Assembly (NCBI RefSeq): GCF_001618955.1
Contig: NZ_LVYV01000002.1
Coordinates: forward strand, 228,286 to 292,285
Reading direction: 5' to 3'
Length of the DNA stretch: 64,000 bases
Source: Tardiphaga robiniae
Lineage (GTDB): Bacteria; Pseudomonadota; Alphaproteobacteria; Rhizobiales; Xanthobacteraceae
Below are positions 49,890-59,152 of the stretch, piece after piece (positions within the stretch are counted from its first letter, which is position 1; the number at the start of each line of letters is the position of its first letter). The translations under genes were made by a program, and so were the position numbers. Under the pieces are notes generated by a model. That model made no database searches and was not told the origin of the DNA. It saw only the letters and a program-made list of their open reading frames with translations.

Positions 49890-51386
49890 ATGCGCACGAT
49901 TGGACATTTCATCGGCGGCCGTGAGGTCGAAGGCAAGTCGGGGCGTTTCGCCGACGTTTTCGAGCCGATGACCGGCGAAGTTCAGGCCAAGGTTGCGCTG
50001 GCCAGCAAGGCCGAGATGCGCGCCGCGGTGCTCAATGCCGCCGAGGCGCAGGTCGCCTGGGGCAACACCAATCCGCAGCGCCGCGCGCGCGTGCTGATGA
50101 AGTTCCTCGAACTCGCAAACCGCGACTACGACAAGCTGGCCGATTGCTTGGCGCGTGAGCATGGCAAGACCGTGCCGGACGCCAAGGGCGATATCCAGCG
50201 CGGCCTGGAAGTGATCGAATTCGCCTGCGGCATTCCGCATCTGATGAAGGGCGAATATACCGAAGGCGCAGGCCCCGGCATCGATATCTATTCGATGCGC
50301 CAGGCGCTCGGTGTCGTCGCGGGCATCACGCCGTTCAACTTCCCGGCGATGATCCCCATGTGGAAATTCGGTCCGGCAATCGCCTGCGGCAATGCGTTTA
50401 TCCTGAAGCCCTCGGAGCGCGATCCGGGCGTGCCGATGATGCTCGCCGCATTGATGATCGAAGCCGGCCTGCCGCCGGGCATCCTCAACGTCGTCAATGG
50501 CGACAAGGAAGCCGTCGACGCCATCCTCGACGACGAAGACATCAAGGCTGTCGGCTTCGTCGGCTCGTCGCCGATCGCCCAGTATATTTATGAGCGCGCT
50601 GCGGCGACCGGCAAGCGTGCGCAATGCTTCGGCGGCGCCAAGAACCACGCCATCATCATGCCTGATGCGGATATGGACCAGACCGTCGATGCGCTGATCG
50701 GTGCCGGCTACGGCTCGGCCGGCGAGCGCTGCATGGCGATTTCGGTGGCCGTGCCTGTCGGCAAGACCACGGCCGACCGCCTGATGGAAAAACTCATCCC
50801 GCGCGTCGAGAGCCTGAAGATCGGCACCTCCGTGGATCCGTCGGCCGATTTCGGTCCGCTGGTGACCAAGGAAGCCGTCGACCGCGTCAAGAACTACGTC
50901 GATATCGGCATCAAGGAAGGCGCCACGCTGGCCGTCGATGGTCGCGGCTTCAAGATGCAGGGCTACGAGAACGGCTTCTATATGGGTGGCTGTCTGTTCG
51001 ACAATGTCACCAAGGACATGCGCATCTACAAGGAAGAGATCTTCGGGCCCGTGCTGTCGGTGGTGCGTGCCCACGATTACGAAGAAGCTCTCGCGCTGCC
51101 GTCGGATCATGACTACGGCAATGGCGTTGCGATCTTCACCCGCGATGGCGATGCAGCCCGCGACTTCGCCGCCAAGGTCAATGTTGGCATGGTTGGCATC
51201 AACGTGCCGATCCCGGTGCCGATCGCCTATTACACCTTCGGTGGCTGGAAGAAGTCCGGCTTCGGTGATCTCAACCAGCATGGTCCGGATTCGATCCGCT
51301 TCTACACCAAGACCAAGACGGTGACCGCGCGCTGGCCATCGGGCGTCAAGGAAGGTGCCGAGTTCTCGATCCCGTTGATGAAGTAA
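49890..51386 (+). CDS. mmsA: Methylmalonate-semialdehyde dehydrogenase (CoA-acylating)
   Basis: The 498-residue protein is an aldehyde dehydrogenase of the MmsA type: TPFNFPAMIPMWKFGPAIAC, SSPIAQYIYERA, the catalytic Cys281 in YGSAGERCMAISV, and the closing FTFGGWKKSGFG region. It oxidises methylmalonate semialdehyde to propionyl-CoA with loss of CO2, using NAD and CoA, the last step of valine breakdown. A strong AGGAGG precedes the ATG. The next three genes encode earlier steps of the same pathway. A terminator-like hairpin follows, so the downstream genes may be partly uncoupled. Confidence 0.96.
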   Translation: MRTIGHFIGGREVEGKSGRFADVFEPMTGEVQAKVALASKAEMRAAVLNAAEAQVAWGNTNPQRRARVLMKFLELANRDYDKLADCLAREHGKTVPDAKGDIQRGLEVIEFACGIPHLMKGEYTEGAGPGIDIYSMRQALGVVAGITPFNFPAMIPMWKFGPAIACGNAFILKPSERDPGVPMMLAALMIEAGLPPGILNVVNGDKEAVDAILDDEDIKAVGFVGSSPIAQYIYERAAATGKRAQCFGGAKNHAIIMPDADMDQTVDALIGAGYGSAGERCMAISVAVPVGKTTADRLMEKLIPRVESLKIGTSVDPSADFGPLVTKEAVDRVKNYVDIGIKEGATLAVDGRGFKMQGYENGFYMGGCLFDNVTKDMRIYKEEIFGPVLSVVRAHDYEEALALPSDHDYGNGVAIFTRDGDAARDFAAKVNVGMVGINVPIPVPIAYYTFGGWKKSGFGDLNQHGPDSIRFYTKTKTVTARWPSGVKEGAEFSIPLMK

Positions 51387-51394
51387 GAACACGC

Positions 51395-51435
51395 AAATGG
51401 CCCGGTGCTCCCAAAGGTGGTGCATCGGGCCGTTT
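51395..51435 (+). terminator. Terminator or attenuator hairpin inside the valine operon
   Basis: AAATGGCCCG (51395-51404) pairs with CGGGCCGTTT (51426-51435) with one G-T pair, around a 21-base loop with its own short complementarity. It lies between mmsA and the acyl-CoA dehydrogenase gene and ends in a short T run, so it may reduce read-through. Confidence 0.55.
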
Positions 51436-51473
51436 CATCTCCCGGCTGATCAACAATCAACAAGAAGGGCGTG

Positions 51474-52619
51474 ATGCAATTCGCTCTCGATGAGGAACAG
51501 ACCGCCGTTCGCGACATGGCGCGCGAATTTGCTGCGGAAAAGATCGCTCCCTTTGCGCTCAAATGGGACGAGGACAAGCATTTCCCGAAAGAGGTGATGC
51601 GCGAGGCTGCGCAGCTCGGCATGGGCGGCATCTACATCCGTGACGATGTCGGCGGTTCCGCACTGACGCGTTTCGACGCCGCGCTGATCTTCGAGGCGCT
51701 GGCGACCGGTTGCCCGACCACCTCGGCCTTCATTTCGATCCATAACATGGCGTCGTGGATGATTGATTCATATGGCAGCGAAGCGCAGCGCCGGAAGTGG
51801 CTGCCGCGGCTCTGCACCATGGAGCTGCTGGCGAGCTATTGCCTGACTGAGCCGGGTTCGGGATCGGATGCGGCGGCGCTCCGCACCCGCGCCGTCGTCG
51901 ATGGCGATCATTACGTCCTCAATGGCCAGAAGCAGTTCATCTCCGGCGCTGGCGATACCGACGTCTATGTCGTGATGGTGCGCACCGGTGGCGAAGGGGC
52001 GGGCGGCGTTTCCACCATCGTGGTGGAGGCAGGCACGCCCGGTCTCTCTTTTGGCAATAACGAACGCAAGATGGGCTGGAATGCGCAGTCGACACGCGCG
52101 GTGATCTTCGAAAATTGCCGCGTGCCGATCGCCAACCGGCTCGGCGATGAAGGCATAGGCTTCAAGATCGCCATGGCCGGCCTCGACGGTGGTCGTCTCA
52201 ACATCGCTGCGTGCTCGCTCGGTGGCGCGCAGTCTGCGCTCGACAAGTCGCTGAGCTACATGAAAGAGCGGAAGGCGTTCGGCAAGCGACTCGACGAATT
52301 CCAGGCGCTGCAGTTCCGCGTCGCCGATATGGCGACCGAACTGGAAGCCGCACGCACCTTCCTGTGGCGAGCGGCGGCGGCACTCGACCGCAAGGATGCC
52401 GATGCCGGCATGCTCTGTGCTATGGCCAAGCGCTTCGGCACCGATATCAGTTTCGAGGTCGCCAACGACGCGCTGCAGCTGCATGGCGGCTATGGCTATC
52501 TCGCCGAATACGGTGTCGAGAAGATCGTCAGGGATTTGCGGGTGCACCAGATCCTCGAAGGCACCAATGAAATCATGCGGCTGATCGTGTCGCGCAAATT
52601 GATCGAGGGCGCGCGATGA
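51474..52619 (+). CDS. Acyl-CoA dehydrogenase, isobutyryl-CoA type
   Basis: From ATG 51474 the protein has 381 residues; a GTG directly before it is too close to the ribosome-binding site. It shows the acyl-CoA dehydrogenase signatures [17 protein letters not shown] and [19 protein letters not shown], and the C-terminal [15 protein letters not shown] that holds the catalytic-base glutamate. Gene order with mmsA, the hydrolase and mmsB points to isobutyryl-CoA dehydrogenase of the valine pathway. FAD is the expected cofactor, passed to ETF. Its stop overlaps the next start (ATGA). Confidence 0.94.
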   Translation: MQFALDEEQTAVRDMAREFAAEKIAPFALKWDEDKHFPKEVMREAAQLGMGGIYIRDDVGGSALTRFDAALIFEALATGCPTTSAFISIHNMASWMIDSYGSEAQRRKWLPRLCTMELLASYCLTEPGSGSDAAALRTRAVVDGDHYVLNGQKQFISGAGDTDVYVVMVRTGGEGAGGVSTIVVEAGTPGLSFGNNERKMGWNAQSTRAVIFENCRVPIANRLGDEGIGFKIAMAGLDGGRLNIAACSLGGAQSALDKSLSYMKERKAFGKRLDEFQALQFRVADMATELEAARTFLWRAAAALDRKDADAGMLCAMAKRFGTDISFEVANDALQLHGGYGYLAEYGVEKIVRDLRVHQILEGTNEIMRLIVSRKLIEGAR

Positions 52620-53686
52620 GTTCGGACGTAGCGACCGAGGCCGGCGAGCTGATCGTTGCACGCGAAGGCGCAGCCGGTGTTATCAGGCTGAACCGGCCGA
52701 AGGCGCTGAACGCGCTGACGCTGGAGATGACCCGCGAGATTGCCACGGCGCTCGATGCCTTCGAAGCCGATCCGAAAGTTGCGCTGATCATTCTGGAAGG
52801 TGCTGGCGAGCGTGGACTGTGCGCGGGTGGTGATATCCGTGGCCTCTATGAGAGCGCCAAGGCCAAAGGCGATCTCGGCAAGATCTTCTGGCGCGAGGAA
52901 TATATCGTCAACGCGCGGATCGCGCAATTCCCGAAGCCCTATGTGGCCTATATGGACGGCTTCGTGATGGGCGGCGGCGTCGGTCTGGCCGGCCATGCCA
53001 GCCATCGCATCGTCACCGAGAAGACCAGGATGGCAATGCCCGAAGTGGGCCTCGGCTTCTTCCCCGACGTCGGTGGCACATGGCTGTTGTCGCGCGCGCC
53101 GGGCGAACTCGGGACGTATTTCGGTCTGACCGGACTGACGGCAAATGGTGCTGATGCGCTTGCTGCACATATGGCGGACGTCCTGATTGACACCGTCAAT
53201 TGGCCGGCATTGCGCGAGGCGCTGACAAAGCTGTCGGCGGGTACCGATGCAACGGCGCTGATGACGACACTCAAGAAGTTTGCAGCTCCGGAACAAACCG
53301 GTCCAGTCACGGCGCAGCGTGCGCAGATCAATCGCGCTTTCGCCCATGACAGCGTCGAGGAGATCGTGGCTGCGCTTGAGCAGGACGGTTCAGATTTCGC
53401 GCTGGCGGCGTTCAAGGCCATGTCCGACAAATCACCGCGGGGGCTCAAGGTTACCCTGAAGCTGCTGCGGCTCGCGCGCGCGTCGAAGTCGCTCGAGGAA
53501 TGTCTGTCGCGCGAATATCTCGCGGCGCTGGAGGTGTTTGATAGCGCCGATTTCGTCGAGGGCGTGCGTGCGGCCATCATCGACAAGGATCGCAATCCGA
53601 AATGGCAGCCGCCGGATCTCAAGGGCGTGACGCCGGAGATCGTGGCGCGCTATCTCGCGCCGCGCGACGTTGCGCTTACCTTCTGA
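52616..53686 (+). CDS. 3-Hydroxyisobutyryl-CoA hydrolase
   Basis: The 356-residue protein is a crotonase-fold enzyme with an extended C-terminus, the usual form of 3-hydroxyisobutyryl-CoA hydrolase. [13 protein letters not shown] forms the oxyanion hole, [15 protein letters not shown] follows, and [14 protein letters not shown] carries the glutamate and aspartate characteristic of the hydrolase instead of a hydratase. It frees 3-hydroxyisobutyrate from its CoA ester. Its ATG overlaps the stop of the dehydrogenase gene, so translation is coupled. mmsB follows after 66 bases and uses the product. Confidence 0.95.
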   Translation: MSSDVATEAGELIVAREGAAGVIRLNRPKALNALTLEMTREIATALDAFEADPKVALIILEGAGERGLCAGGDIRGLYESAKAKGDLGKIFWREEYIVNARIAQFPKPYVAYMDGFVMGGGVGLAGHASHRIVTEKTRMAMPEVGLGFFPDVGGTWLLSRAPGELGTYFGLTGLTANGADALAAHMADVLIDTVNWPALREALTKLSAGTDATALMTTLKKFAAPEQTGPVTAQRAQINRAFAHDSVEEIVAALEQDGSDFALAAFKAMSDKSPRGLKVTLKLLRLARASKSLEECLSREYLAALEVFDSADFVEGVRAAIIDKDRNPKWQPPDLKGVTPEIVARYLAPRDVALTF

Positions 53687-53752
53687 ACGAAAGTTGGATT
53701 TCGCCGTTTTCATCACGCCTTAAAAACAAACAAACGATCACGAGGGCAGGAC

Positions 53753-54640
53753 ATGACCAGCATTGCATTCATCGGTCTCGGCAATATGGGTGGCCCGATG
53801 GCCGCCAACCTGGTCAAGGCGGGCCACAAGGTGACGGGCTTCGATCTCGTCGAGGCGCCCCGCGCGCAGGCGAGGGCGGATGGCGTGACCATTGCTGACA
53901 AGGCGGTCGATGCCGTGAAGGGCGCCGAGGTCATCATCACCATGCTGCCGGCCGGCAAACACGTGGTGTCGGTCTGGAGCGAGGTCATTCCCGTTGCCGC
54001 CAAGGGGGCGCTGATGATCGATTGCTCGACCATCGACGTGGAAAGCGCACGCAAGGCGCATGAACTGGCGGCTGCGCAGAAGCTGCCGTCGGTCGATGCG
54101 CCGGTCTCGGGCGGCACTGGCGGCGCCAAGGGCGCGACGCTGACCTTCATGGCTGGCGGCGATGCCAAGGCGTTCGCGTCGGCCAAGCCGGTCCTGGAAG
54201 CCATGGGCAAGAAGATTGTCCATTGCGGCGATGCCGGTGCGGGGCAGGCGGCCAAGATCTGCAACAACATGATCCTCGGCATTTCCATGATCGGCGTCAG
54301 CGAAGCCTTCGTGCTCGCCGAGAAACTCGGCCTGTCGCATCAGGCGCTGTTCGATGTGGCCTCGACCTCGTCGGGCCAGTGCTGGTCGCTGACCACCTAT
54401 TGCCCGGTGCCGGGACCGGTGCCGACATCGCCGGCCAACAATGAATACAAGCCGGGTTTTGCCGCAGCACTGATGCTCAAGGATCTCAGGCTATCACAGG
54501 AAGCCGCCAAGGCCGCCGGCGCCAGGACGCCGCTCGGCGCTCATGCCGAGAGCATCTATGAGACCTATGAGAAGGAAGGTCACGGCGGTGATGACTTCTC
54601 GGGGATCATTCATCACCTTAGGCATTTGATGCCGAAATAG
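53753..54640 (+). CDS. mmsB: 3-Hydroxyisobutyrate dehydrogenase
   Basis: The 295-residue protein has an NAD-binding N-terminus (FIGLGNMGGPMAANLVKAGH), the substrate motif DAPVSGGTGGAKGATLTFMA, and the catalytic lysine in GAGQAAKICNNMILG. This is the beta-hydroxyacid dehydrogenase family; context and length identify it as the valine-pathway enzyme that oxidises 3-hydroxyisobutyrate to methylmalonate semialdehyde, the substrate of MmsA. AGGGCAGG precedes the ATG. The next gene, an acyl-CoA ligase, starts 14 bases after the stop. Confidence 0.96.
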   Translation: MTSIAFIGLGNMGGPMAANLVKAGHKVTGFDLVEAPRAQARADGVTIADKAVDAVKGAEVIITMLPAGKHVVSVWSEVIPVAAKGALMIDCSTIDVESARKAHELAAAQKLPSVDAPVSGGTGGAKGATLTFMAGGDAKAFASAKPVLEAMGKKIVHCGDAGAGQAAKICNNMILGISMIGVSEAFVLAEKLGLSHQALFDVASTSSGQCWSLTTYCPVPGPVPTSPANNEYKPGFAAALMLKDLRLSQEAAKAAGARTPLGAHAESIYETYEKEGHGGDDFSGIIHHLRHLMPK

Positions 54641-54654
54641 CGGAGCGCGTCGGC

Positions 54655-56397
54655 ATGACCACGTTCAAGCAGGCCCGCGCCTTCCTCCTCGAACACCGCA
54701 CCGACTACGCCGCCGCCGTTGCCGGCTTTCGCTGGCCCGATCCGGTCGACTTCAACTGGGCGCTCGACTGGTTCGACGCCGAACTCGCCCATGATCCCGT
54801 CAGCAAGGACCGGACCGCGCTCTGGATCGTCGATGTGGCCGGCAGCCGCGAGACGAAGCTGTCGTTCGAGGTGCTGTCGCGGCGCTCCAATCAGGTTGCC
54901 AATTTTCTGCGCGCGCAGGGATTGAAGCGCGGCGATCATCTGCTGCTGCTGCTCGGCAATGTGGTGCCGCTTTGGGAGACGATGCTCGCCGCCATCAAGC
55001 TCGGCGTCGTCATCATTCCTGCCACCACGCTGCTGACCCCGGATGAATTGCAGGACCGGCTCGACCGCGGGCGTGCAAAGCTCGTCGTGGCGGCCGAGGA
55101 CCAGGTCGCCAAGTTCGGCAGCTTGAATACCGCGGGCATTGGTCAGATCGTCGTCAACGCCACGTCGCCACATGACGGCTGGCTCGCCTTCGAAAGCTCC
55201 GCGGATTTCCCCGATACATTCACACCGGATGGCTCGACCAGGGCTGACGATCCGATGTTGCTCTATTTCACCTCGGGCACCACGGCGAAGCCGAAGCTCG
55301 TGCGGCACAGCCAGCGCAGCTATCCCGTCGGCGGACTCTCGACCATGTTCTGGATCGGACTGCAGCCGGGCGACATCCATCTGAATATCTCCTCGCCGGG
55401 CTGGGCCAAGCATGCCTGGAGCTGCTTCTTTGCGCCATGGAATGCCGGCGCCACCGTGTTTGTCGTCAATCAACCGCGCTTCGATGCCAAGGGTCTGCTC
55501 GCCACCATCGGCCGCTGCGGCGTGACGACACTGTGCGCACCGCCGACAGTGTGGCGGCTCTTCATTCAGGAGAAGCTTGCCACCTTCAAGGTCGCGCTGC
55601 GCGAGGTTTGCGGCGCCGGCGAGCCGCTCAATCCGGAAGTGATCGATCAGGTCAAGGCAGCCTGGGGACTCACCATTCGGGATGGCTACGGCCAGACCGA
55701 GACCACGGCGCTGGCCGGCAATTCGCCGGGCCAGACGGTCAAGGTCGGCTCCATGGGCCGGCCGCTGCCGGGCTACGAGGTGCGCGTCGTCGATGTTGAC
55801 GGCAATCCGGCCAGGGAAGGCGAGGTCAGCCTGCTGCTCGGCGCCGATCGTCCAGCAGGGCTGATGCAGGGCTATCAGGCTGACGACGGCAGCGTCAGCG
55901 GCGCCAGCGGCGACGCCTATCGCAGCGGTGACGTGGTGTTTGTCGATGACGACGGCTACCTCACTTTTGTCGGTCGCTCCGACGATGTGTTCAAATCGTC
56001 GGATTATCGCATCAGCCCGTTCGAGCTGGAGAGCATCCTGCTCGAACATGATGCGGTGGCCGAAGCCGCCATCGTGCCGAGTCCGGATCCGATCCGGCTC
56101 GCAGTCCCCAAGGCCTATGTGCTGCTGGTCGGCGATGCCAAGCCGTCGGCGGAGACCGCGCTGTCGATTTACGAGCATCTGCAGGTCAGGCTGGCGCCGT
56201 TCAAGCGCATCCGTCGGATCGAGTTCGTGGCTGAGCTTCCAAAGACGATTTCCGGAAAGATCCGCCGCGTCCATCTGCGCCGGCTCGAACACGCCGACGA
56301 TCGTAGCGATCCGCTCCGCGGCGTCGAGTTTCGCGAAGAGGATTTCCCCGAATTGCAGGCACTCCGCGCGGCAGGATCGCAAGAGGGCGAGCGGTAA
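54655..56397 (+). CDS. Acyl-CoA synthetase (medium-chain/ACSM-like)
   Basis: The 580-residue protein is an AMP-forming acyl-CoA synthetase: LYFTSGTTAKPKLVRHSQRS (phosphate loop), YGQTETTALAGNSPGQ, the hinge FVGRSDDVFKSSDYRISPFE, and the closing KTISGKIRRVHLR with the catalytic lysine. The RISP(F/Y)E hinge and length match the medium-chain/benzoate-type ACSM group. It may activate a branched or aromatic acid that enters the following MaoC/SDR steps. It follows mmsB by 14 bases and could be in the valine transcript. It is clearly distinct from the ligase at 20.3 kb. Confidence 0.93.
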   Translation: MTTFKQARAFLLEHRTDYAAAVAGFRWPDPVDFNWALDWFDAELAHDPVSKDRTALWIVDVAGSRETKLSFEVLSRRSNQVANFLRAQGLKRGDHLLLLLGNVVPLWETMLAAIKLGVVIIPATTLLTPDELQDRLDRGRAKLVVAAEDQVAKFGSLNTAGIGQIVVNATSPHDGWLAFESSADFPDTFTPDGSTRADDPMLLYFTSGTTAKPKLVRHSQRSYPVGGLSTMFWIGLQPGDIHLNISSPGWAKHAWSCFFAPWNAGATVFVVNQPRFDAKGLLATIGRCGVTTLCAPPTVWRLFIQEKLATFKVALREVCGAGEPLNPEVIDQVKAAWGLTIRDGYGQTETTALAGNSPGQTVKVGSMGRPLPGYEVRVVDVDGNPAREGEVSLLLGADRPAGLMQGYQADDGSVSGASGDAYRSGDVVFVDDDGYLTFVGRSDDVFKSSDYRISPFELESILLEHDAVAEAAIVPSPDPIRLAVPKAYVLLVGDAKPSAETALSIYEHLQVRLAPFKRIRRIEFVAELPKTISGKIRRVHLRRLEHADDRSDPLRGVEFREEDFPELQALRAAGSQEGER

Positions 56398-56503
56398 TTT
56401 ATCGCGCTTTGCATGGCTGCAGCGCACAATTTCGCTTGGCTCTCGCAGGCCTGTTGTGGAATGTGCGCCCGCAACGCAACTGGATTTTGAGGACTGAGAC
56501 TGA

Positions 56504-56965
56504 ATGAGCGCGATGATCGAACGTGATGCCTATATCGCCATGGTGGGCAAGGAAGTCGGCGTGTCCGAATGGCATCTCGTGGATCAGGCGCGCATCGATG
56601 CCTTCGCGACTGCCACCGAAGATCACCAGTTCATCCATGTCGATCCCGCGCGTGCGCGCGAAACGCCGTTCGGCACGACGATCGCTCATGGCTTTCTGAC
56701 CATGTCGCTGCTGTCGGTGTTCTCCTATGAGGCGCTGCCCAAGCTGGCCGATGTCGCCATGGGCGTGAACTACGGCACCGACAAGATGCGGTTCGTGTCG
56801 CCGGTGAAAGCCGGCGCGCGCATTCGCGGCCGCTTCACGCTGACCGAGGCGACGCTGCGCAAGCCAAAGGAATTGTTCACGCGCACCAGCGTGACTGTCG
56901 AGATCGAAGGCGAGGACAAGCCGGCACTGGTCGCCGACTGGCTTGGCCTTGTCTATTTCAATTGA
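56504..56965 (+). CDS. MaoC-family (R)-specific enoyl-CoA hydratase
   Basis: The 153-residue protein is a single hot-dog domain with the MaoC motif FATATEDHQFIHVDPARA (Asp and His as the catalytic pair), PFGTTIAHGFLTMSLL and VNYGTDKMRFVSPV. It would hydrate an enoyl-CoA to the (3R)-hydroxyacyl-CoA. The SDR gene follows 12 bases downstream and would act next. Length is normal for stand-alone MaoC hydratases. Confidence 0.94.
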   Translation: MSAMIERDAYIAMVGKEVGVSEWHLVDQARIDAFATATEDHQFIHVDPARARETPFGTTIAHGFLTMSLLSVFSYEALPKLADVAMGVNYGTDKMRFVSPVKAGARIRGRFTLTEATLRKPKELFTRTSVTVEIEGEDKPALVADWLGLVYFN

Positions 56966-56977
56966 GGAGAGTTCCAA

Positions 56978-57895
56978 ATGAACATTCGATTTGACGGCCG
57001 CGTCGCCATCGTCACCGGCGCCGGCAATGGACTGGGCCGCGCCCATGCGCTCGGCCTTGCGAAGCTCGGCGCCAAGGTCGTGGTCAACGATTTCGGCGGC
57101 GCGCGCGATGGCACCGGCGGCTCGATGACCGCAGCGGAAGCCGTGGTCGAAGAGATCCGCGCGGCCGGCGGCACTGCGATGCCCGATGGCGCAGACGTCT
57201 CTAACTTCGAGCAGGTCAGCGCGATGGTCGACAAGGCCACCAGGGACTGGGGCAGCGTCGACCTGATGTGCGCCAATGCCGGCATATTGCGCGACAAGTC
57301 CTTTGCCAAGATGGAGCTCGCCGATTTCGCCAAGGTGCTGGACGTGCATCTCACCGGCACTTTCTATTGCTGCAAGGCGGTCTGGGAAGGCATGCGCGCG
57401 CGCAACTACGGCCGTATCGTGCTCACCACATCATCGTCGGGCCTTTATGGCAATTTCGGTCAGGCCAATTACGGCGCGGCCAAGACTGGCATGGTCGGCC
57501 TGATGAATGTGCTGGCCGAGGAAGGCCGCAAGACCGATATCCGCGTCAACATCGTGTCACCGACGGCCGCCACGCGGATGACCGAGGAACTGCTGCCCGC
57601 GCAGGCACTGCAGTTGATGAAGCCGGAAGCGATCACGCCGGCAGTTGAATATCTGCTGAGCGAGAATGCGCCGACCAAGACCATCATGGGCGCCGGCGCT
57701 GGCTCCTTTGCGGTCATCAGGATTCTGGAAAGCGAAGGTGTCAATTTCGCCGAAGCTGACTGGAGCCCGGACACGATTGCCGCGCATTTCGCAGAGATCA
57801 GTGATATGTCGAAGGCCAAGGCACTGGAAGGCGCTTTCCATCAGACCCAGAAGTATGTCGAACAGGCCGCCATTCGCTTGGGCGTGAAGGCCTGA
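56978..57895 (+). CDS. SDR family dehydrogenase, (3R)-hydroxyacyl-CoA type
   Basis: The 305-residue protein has TGAGNGLGRAHALGLAKLG and VVVNDFGGARDGTGGS, NAGILRDKSFAKM, and the catalytic Ser-Tyr-Lys (SSSGLYGNFGQANYGAAK). Like the SDR at 17.4 kb it belongs to the group related to peroxisomal multifunctional enzyme dehydrogenase domains, with the FGGARDG insertion and a long C-terminal tail. It should oxidise the hydroxyacyl-CoA produced by the MaoC protein upstream. AGGAGAG precedes the ATG by 8 bases. The two SDRs are paralogues in separate clusters. Confidence 0.94.
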   Translation: MNIRFDGRVAIVTGAGNGLGRAHALGLAKLGAKVVVNDFGGARDGTGGSMTAAEAVVEEIRAAGGTAMPDGADVSNFEQVSAMVDKATRDWGSVDLMCANAGILRDKSFAKMELADFAKVLDVHLTGTFYCCKAVWEGMRARNYGRIVLTTSSSGLYGNFGQANYGAAKTGMVGLMNVLAEEGRKTDIRVNIVSPTAATRMTEELLPAQALQLMKPEAITPAVEYLLSENAPTKTIMGAGAGSFAVIRILESEGVNFAEADWSPDTIAAHFAEISDMSKAKALEGAFHQTQKYVEQAAIRLGVKA

Positions 57896-57922
57896 TCGGC
57901 GGCTTCGCCACTGCGTGAGACC

Positions 57923-59152
57923 GTGACCGAGCCTGTGAAGAACCAAGTTGCGGTCATCGGTGCTGGCCCTGCAGGGCTGATGGCGGCCGAGGCTCTGAGC
58001 CGTGGCGGCGCGGCCGTCACGGTCTATGACGCGATGCCGTCGGCTGGCCGCAAGTTCCTGATGGCCGGGCGCGGCGGGCTCAATCTCACCCATAGCGAAC
58101 CGCTGCCGGAATTTCTGAAGCGCTACGGCGCGGTGGAAGCGCGGCTTGCACTGTCGATCTCGGCTTTCACGCCGACCGCGCTACGCGACTGGAGCGAGGC
58201 GCTGGGGCAGCCGACATTCGTCGGCTCCAGCGGCCGGGTGTTTCCGCAGGCCTTCAAGGCCTCGCCGCTTTTGCGGGCGTGGCTGCGGCGGCTGGACGAG
58301 AGCGGCGTTCGCTTCGCGTTTCGGCATCGCTGGACCGGATGGGACGGCGAGGGGCGTTTGATATTCCAAACGCCGAACGGCGCGCAGGCGATTGCCTGCA
58401 AGAGCGCGGTTCTCGCACTCGGCGGCGCAAGCTGGCCGCGGCTTGGCTCTGACGGCGCATGGGTCGATGTGCTCGCTGCGAAGGGCGTGCGTATCGCGCC
58501 GCTGCGCCCGGCGAATTCCGGTTTTACGGTCGCGTGGTCGGAGATCTTCAAGGACCGTTTCGAGGGCCAGCCGCTGAAGGGCGTGGCGCTGTCGTTCGCT
58601 GCACATAGCGTGCGCAGCGAGGCGATGGTGACGCGAGCGGGCATTGAGGGCGGCATCTATGCGCTGTCGTCGGTGCTGCGTGAGGCTGTGATCGCGGATG
58701 GCAAGGCAACGTTGAAGATTGCTCTGCGGCCTGATCTCGACGCGGGTGAACTGACGACGAAGCTCGCGGCGTCACGCGGTAAACAGTCATTCTCCAACTT
58801 CCTGCGCAAGACGATACACCTGTCGCCAGTGGCGATTGGGTTGCTGCAGGAAGTCACTGTCGCCGAGGGGATTCAGCTGGCGTCGTTGTCGCCGGAGAGA
58901 CTGGCTTCCCTGATCAATGCCGTACCGGTGACGCTCAACGGCGTCGCGCCGATCGCGCGTGCGATTTCGACGGCGGGTGGCATCTCGTTCGACGAGGTCG
59001 ACGATGCCTTCATGCTGAAGCGTTTGCCAGGGACTTTCGTCGCCGGCGAGATGCTCGACTGGGAAGCGCCGACCGGCGGCTACCTGCTGCAAGCGTCGTT
59101 CGCAACGGGCGCAGCGGCCGGTGAGGGTGCGCTGCACTGGCTGTCGCGCTAG
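57923..59152 (+). CDS. HI0933-like FAD-dependent oxidoreductase (TIGR03862 type)
   Basis: The 409-residue protein starts at GTG 57923 and has an FAD-binding fold (VAVIGAGPAGLMAAEALSRG), MAGRGGLNLTHSEPLPEFL, SAVLALGGASWPRLGSDGAW and the closing ISFDEVDDAFMLKRLPGTF and GGYLLQASFATG. This matches the HI0933/YhiN flavoprotein family, and the length fits the alphaproteobacterial subgroup. The reaction is unknown. It ends 4 bases into the convergent D-threonine-aldolase-like gene and is not obviously part of the acyl-CoA cluster. Confidence 0.92.
   Translation: MTEPVKNQVAVIGAGPAGLMAAEALSRGGAAVTVYDAMPSAGRKFLMAGRGGLNLTHSEPLPEFLKRYGAVEARLALSISAFTPTALRDWSEALGQPTFVGSSGRVFPQAFKASPLLRAWLRRLDESGVRFAFRHRWTGWDGEGRLIFQTPNGAQAIACKSAVLALGGASWPRLGSDGAWVDVLAAKGVRIAPLRPANSGFTVAWSEIFKDRFEGQPLKGVALSFAAHSVRSEAMVTRAGIEGGIYALSSVLREAVIADGKATLKIALRPDLDAGELTTKLAASRGKQSFSNFLRKTIHLSPVAIGLLQEVTVAEGIQLASLSPERLASLINAVPVTLNGVAPIARAISTAGGISFDEVDDAFMLKRLPGTFVAGEMLDWEAPTGGYLLQASFATGAAAGEGALHWLSR

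Noticed and set aside
49188..51425. A 745-codon open frame antisense to the TetR and mmsA genes
   Set aside because: The plus strand holds two clear genes with catalytic motifs. Long antisense frames arise from the strong GC3 bias; its translation is rich in Arg, His and Gly and matches no family pattern.
54613..56427. A 604-codon frame antisense to the acyl-CoA synthetase
   Set aside because: The sense strand has all ANL-superfamily motifs; the antisense reading is a shadow.
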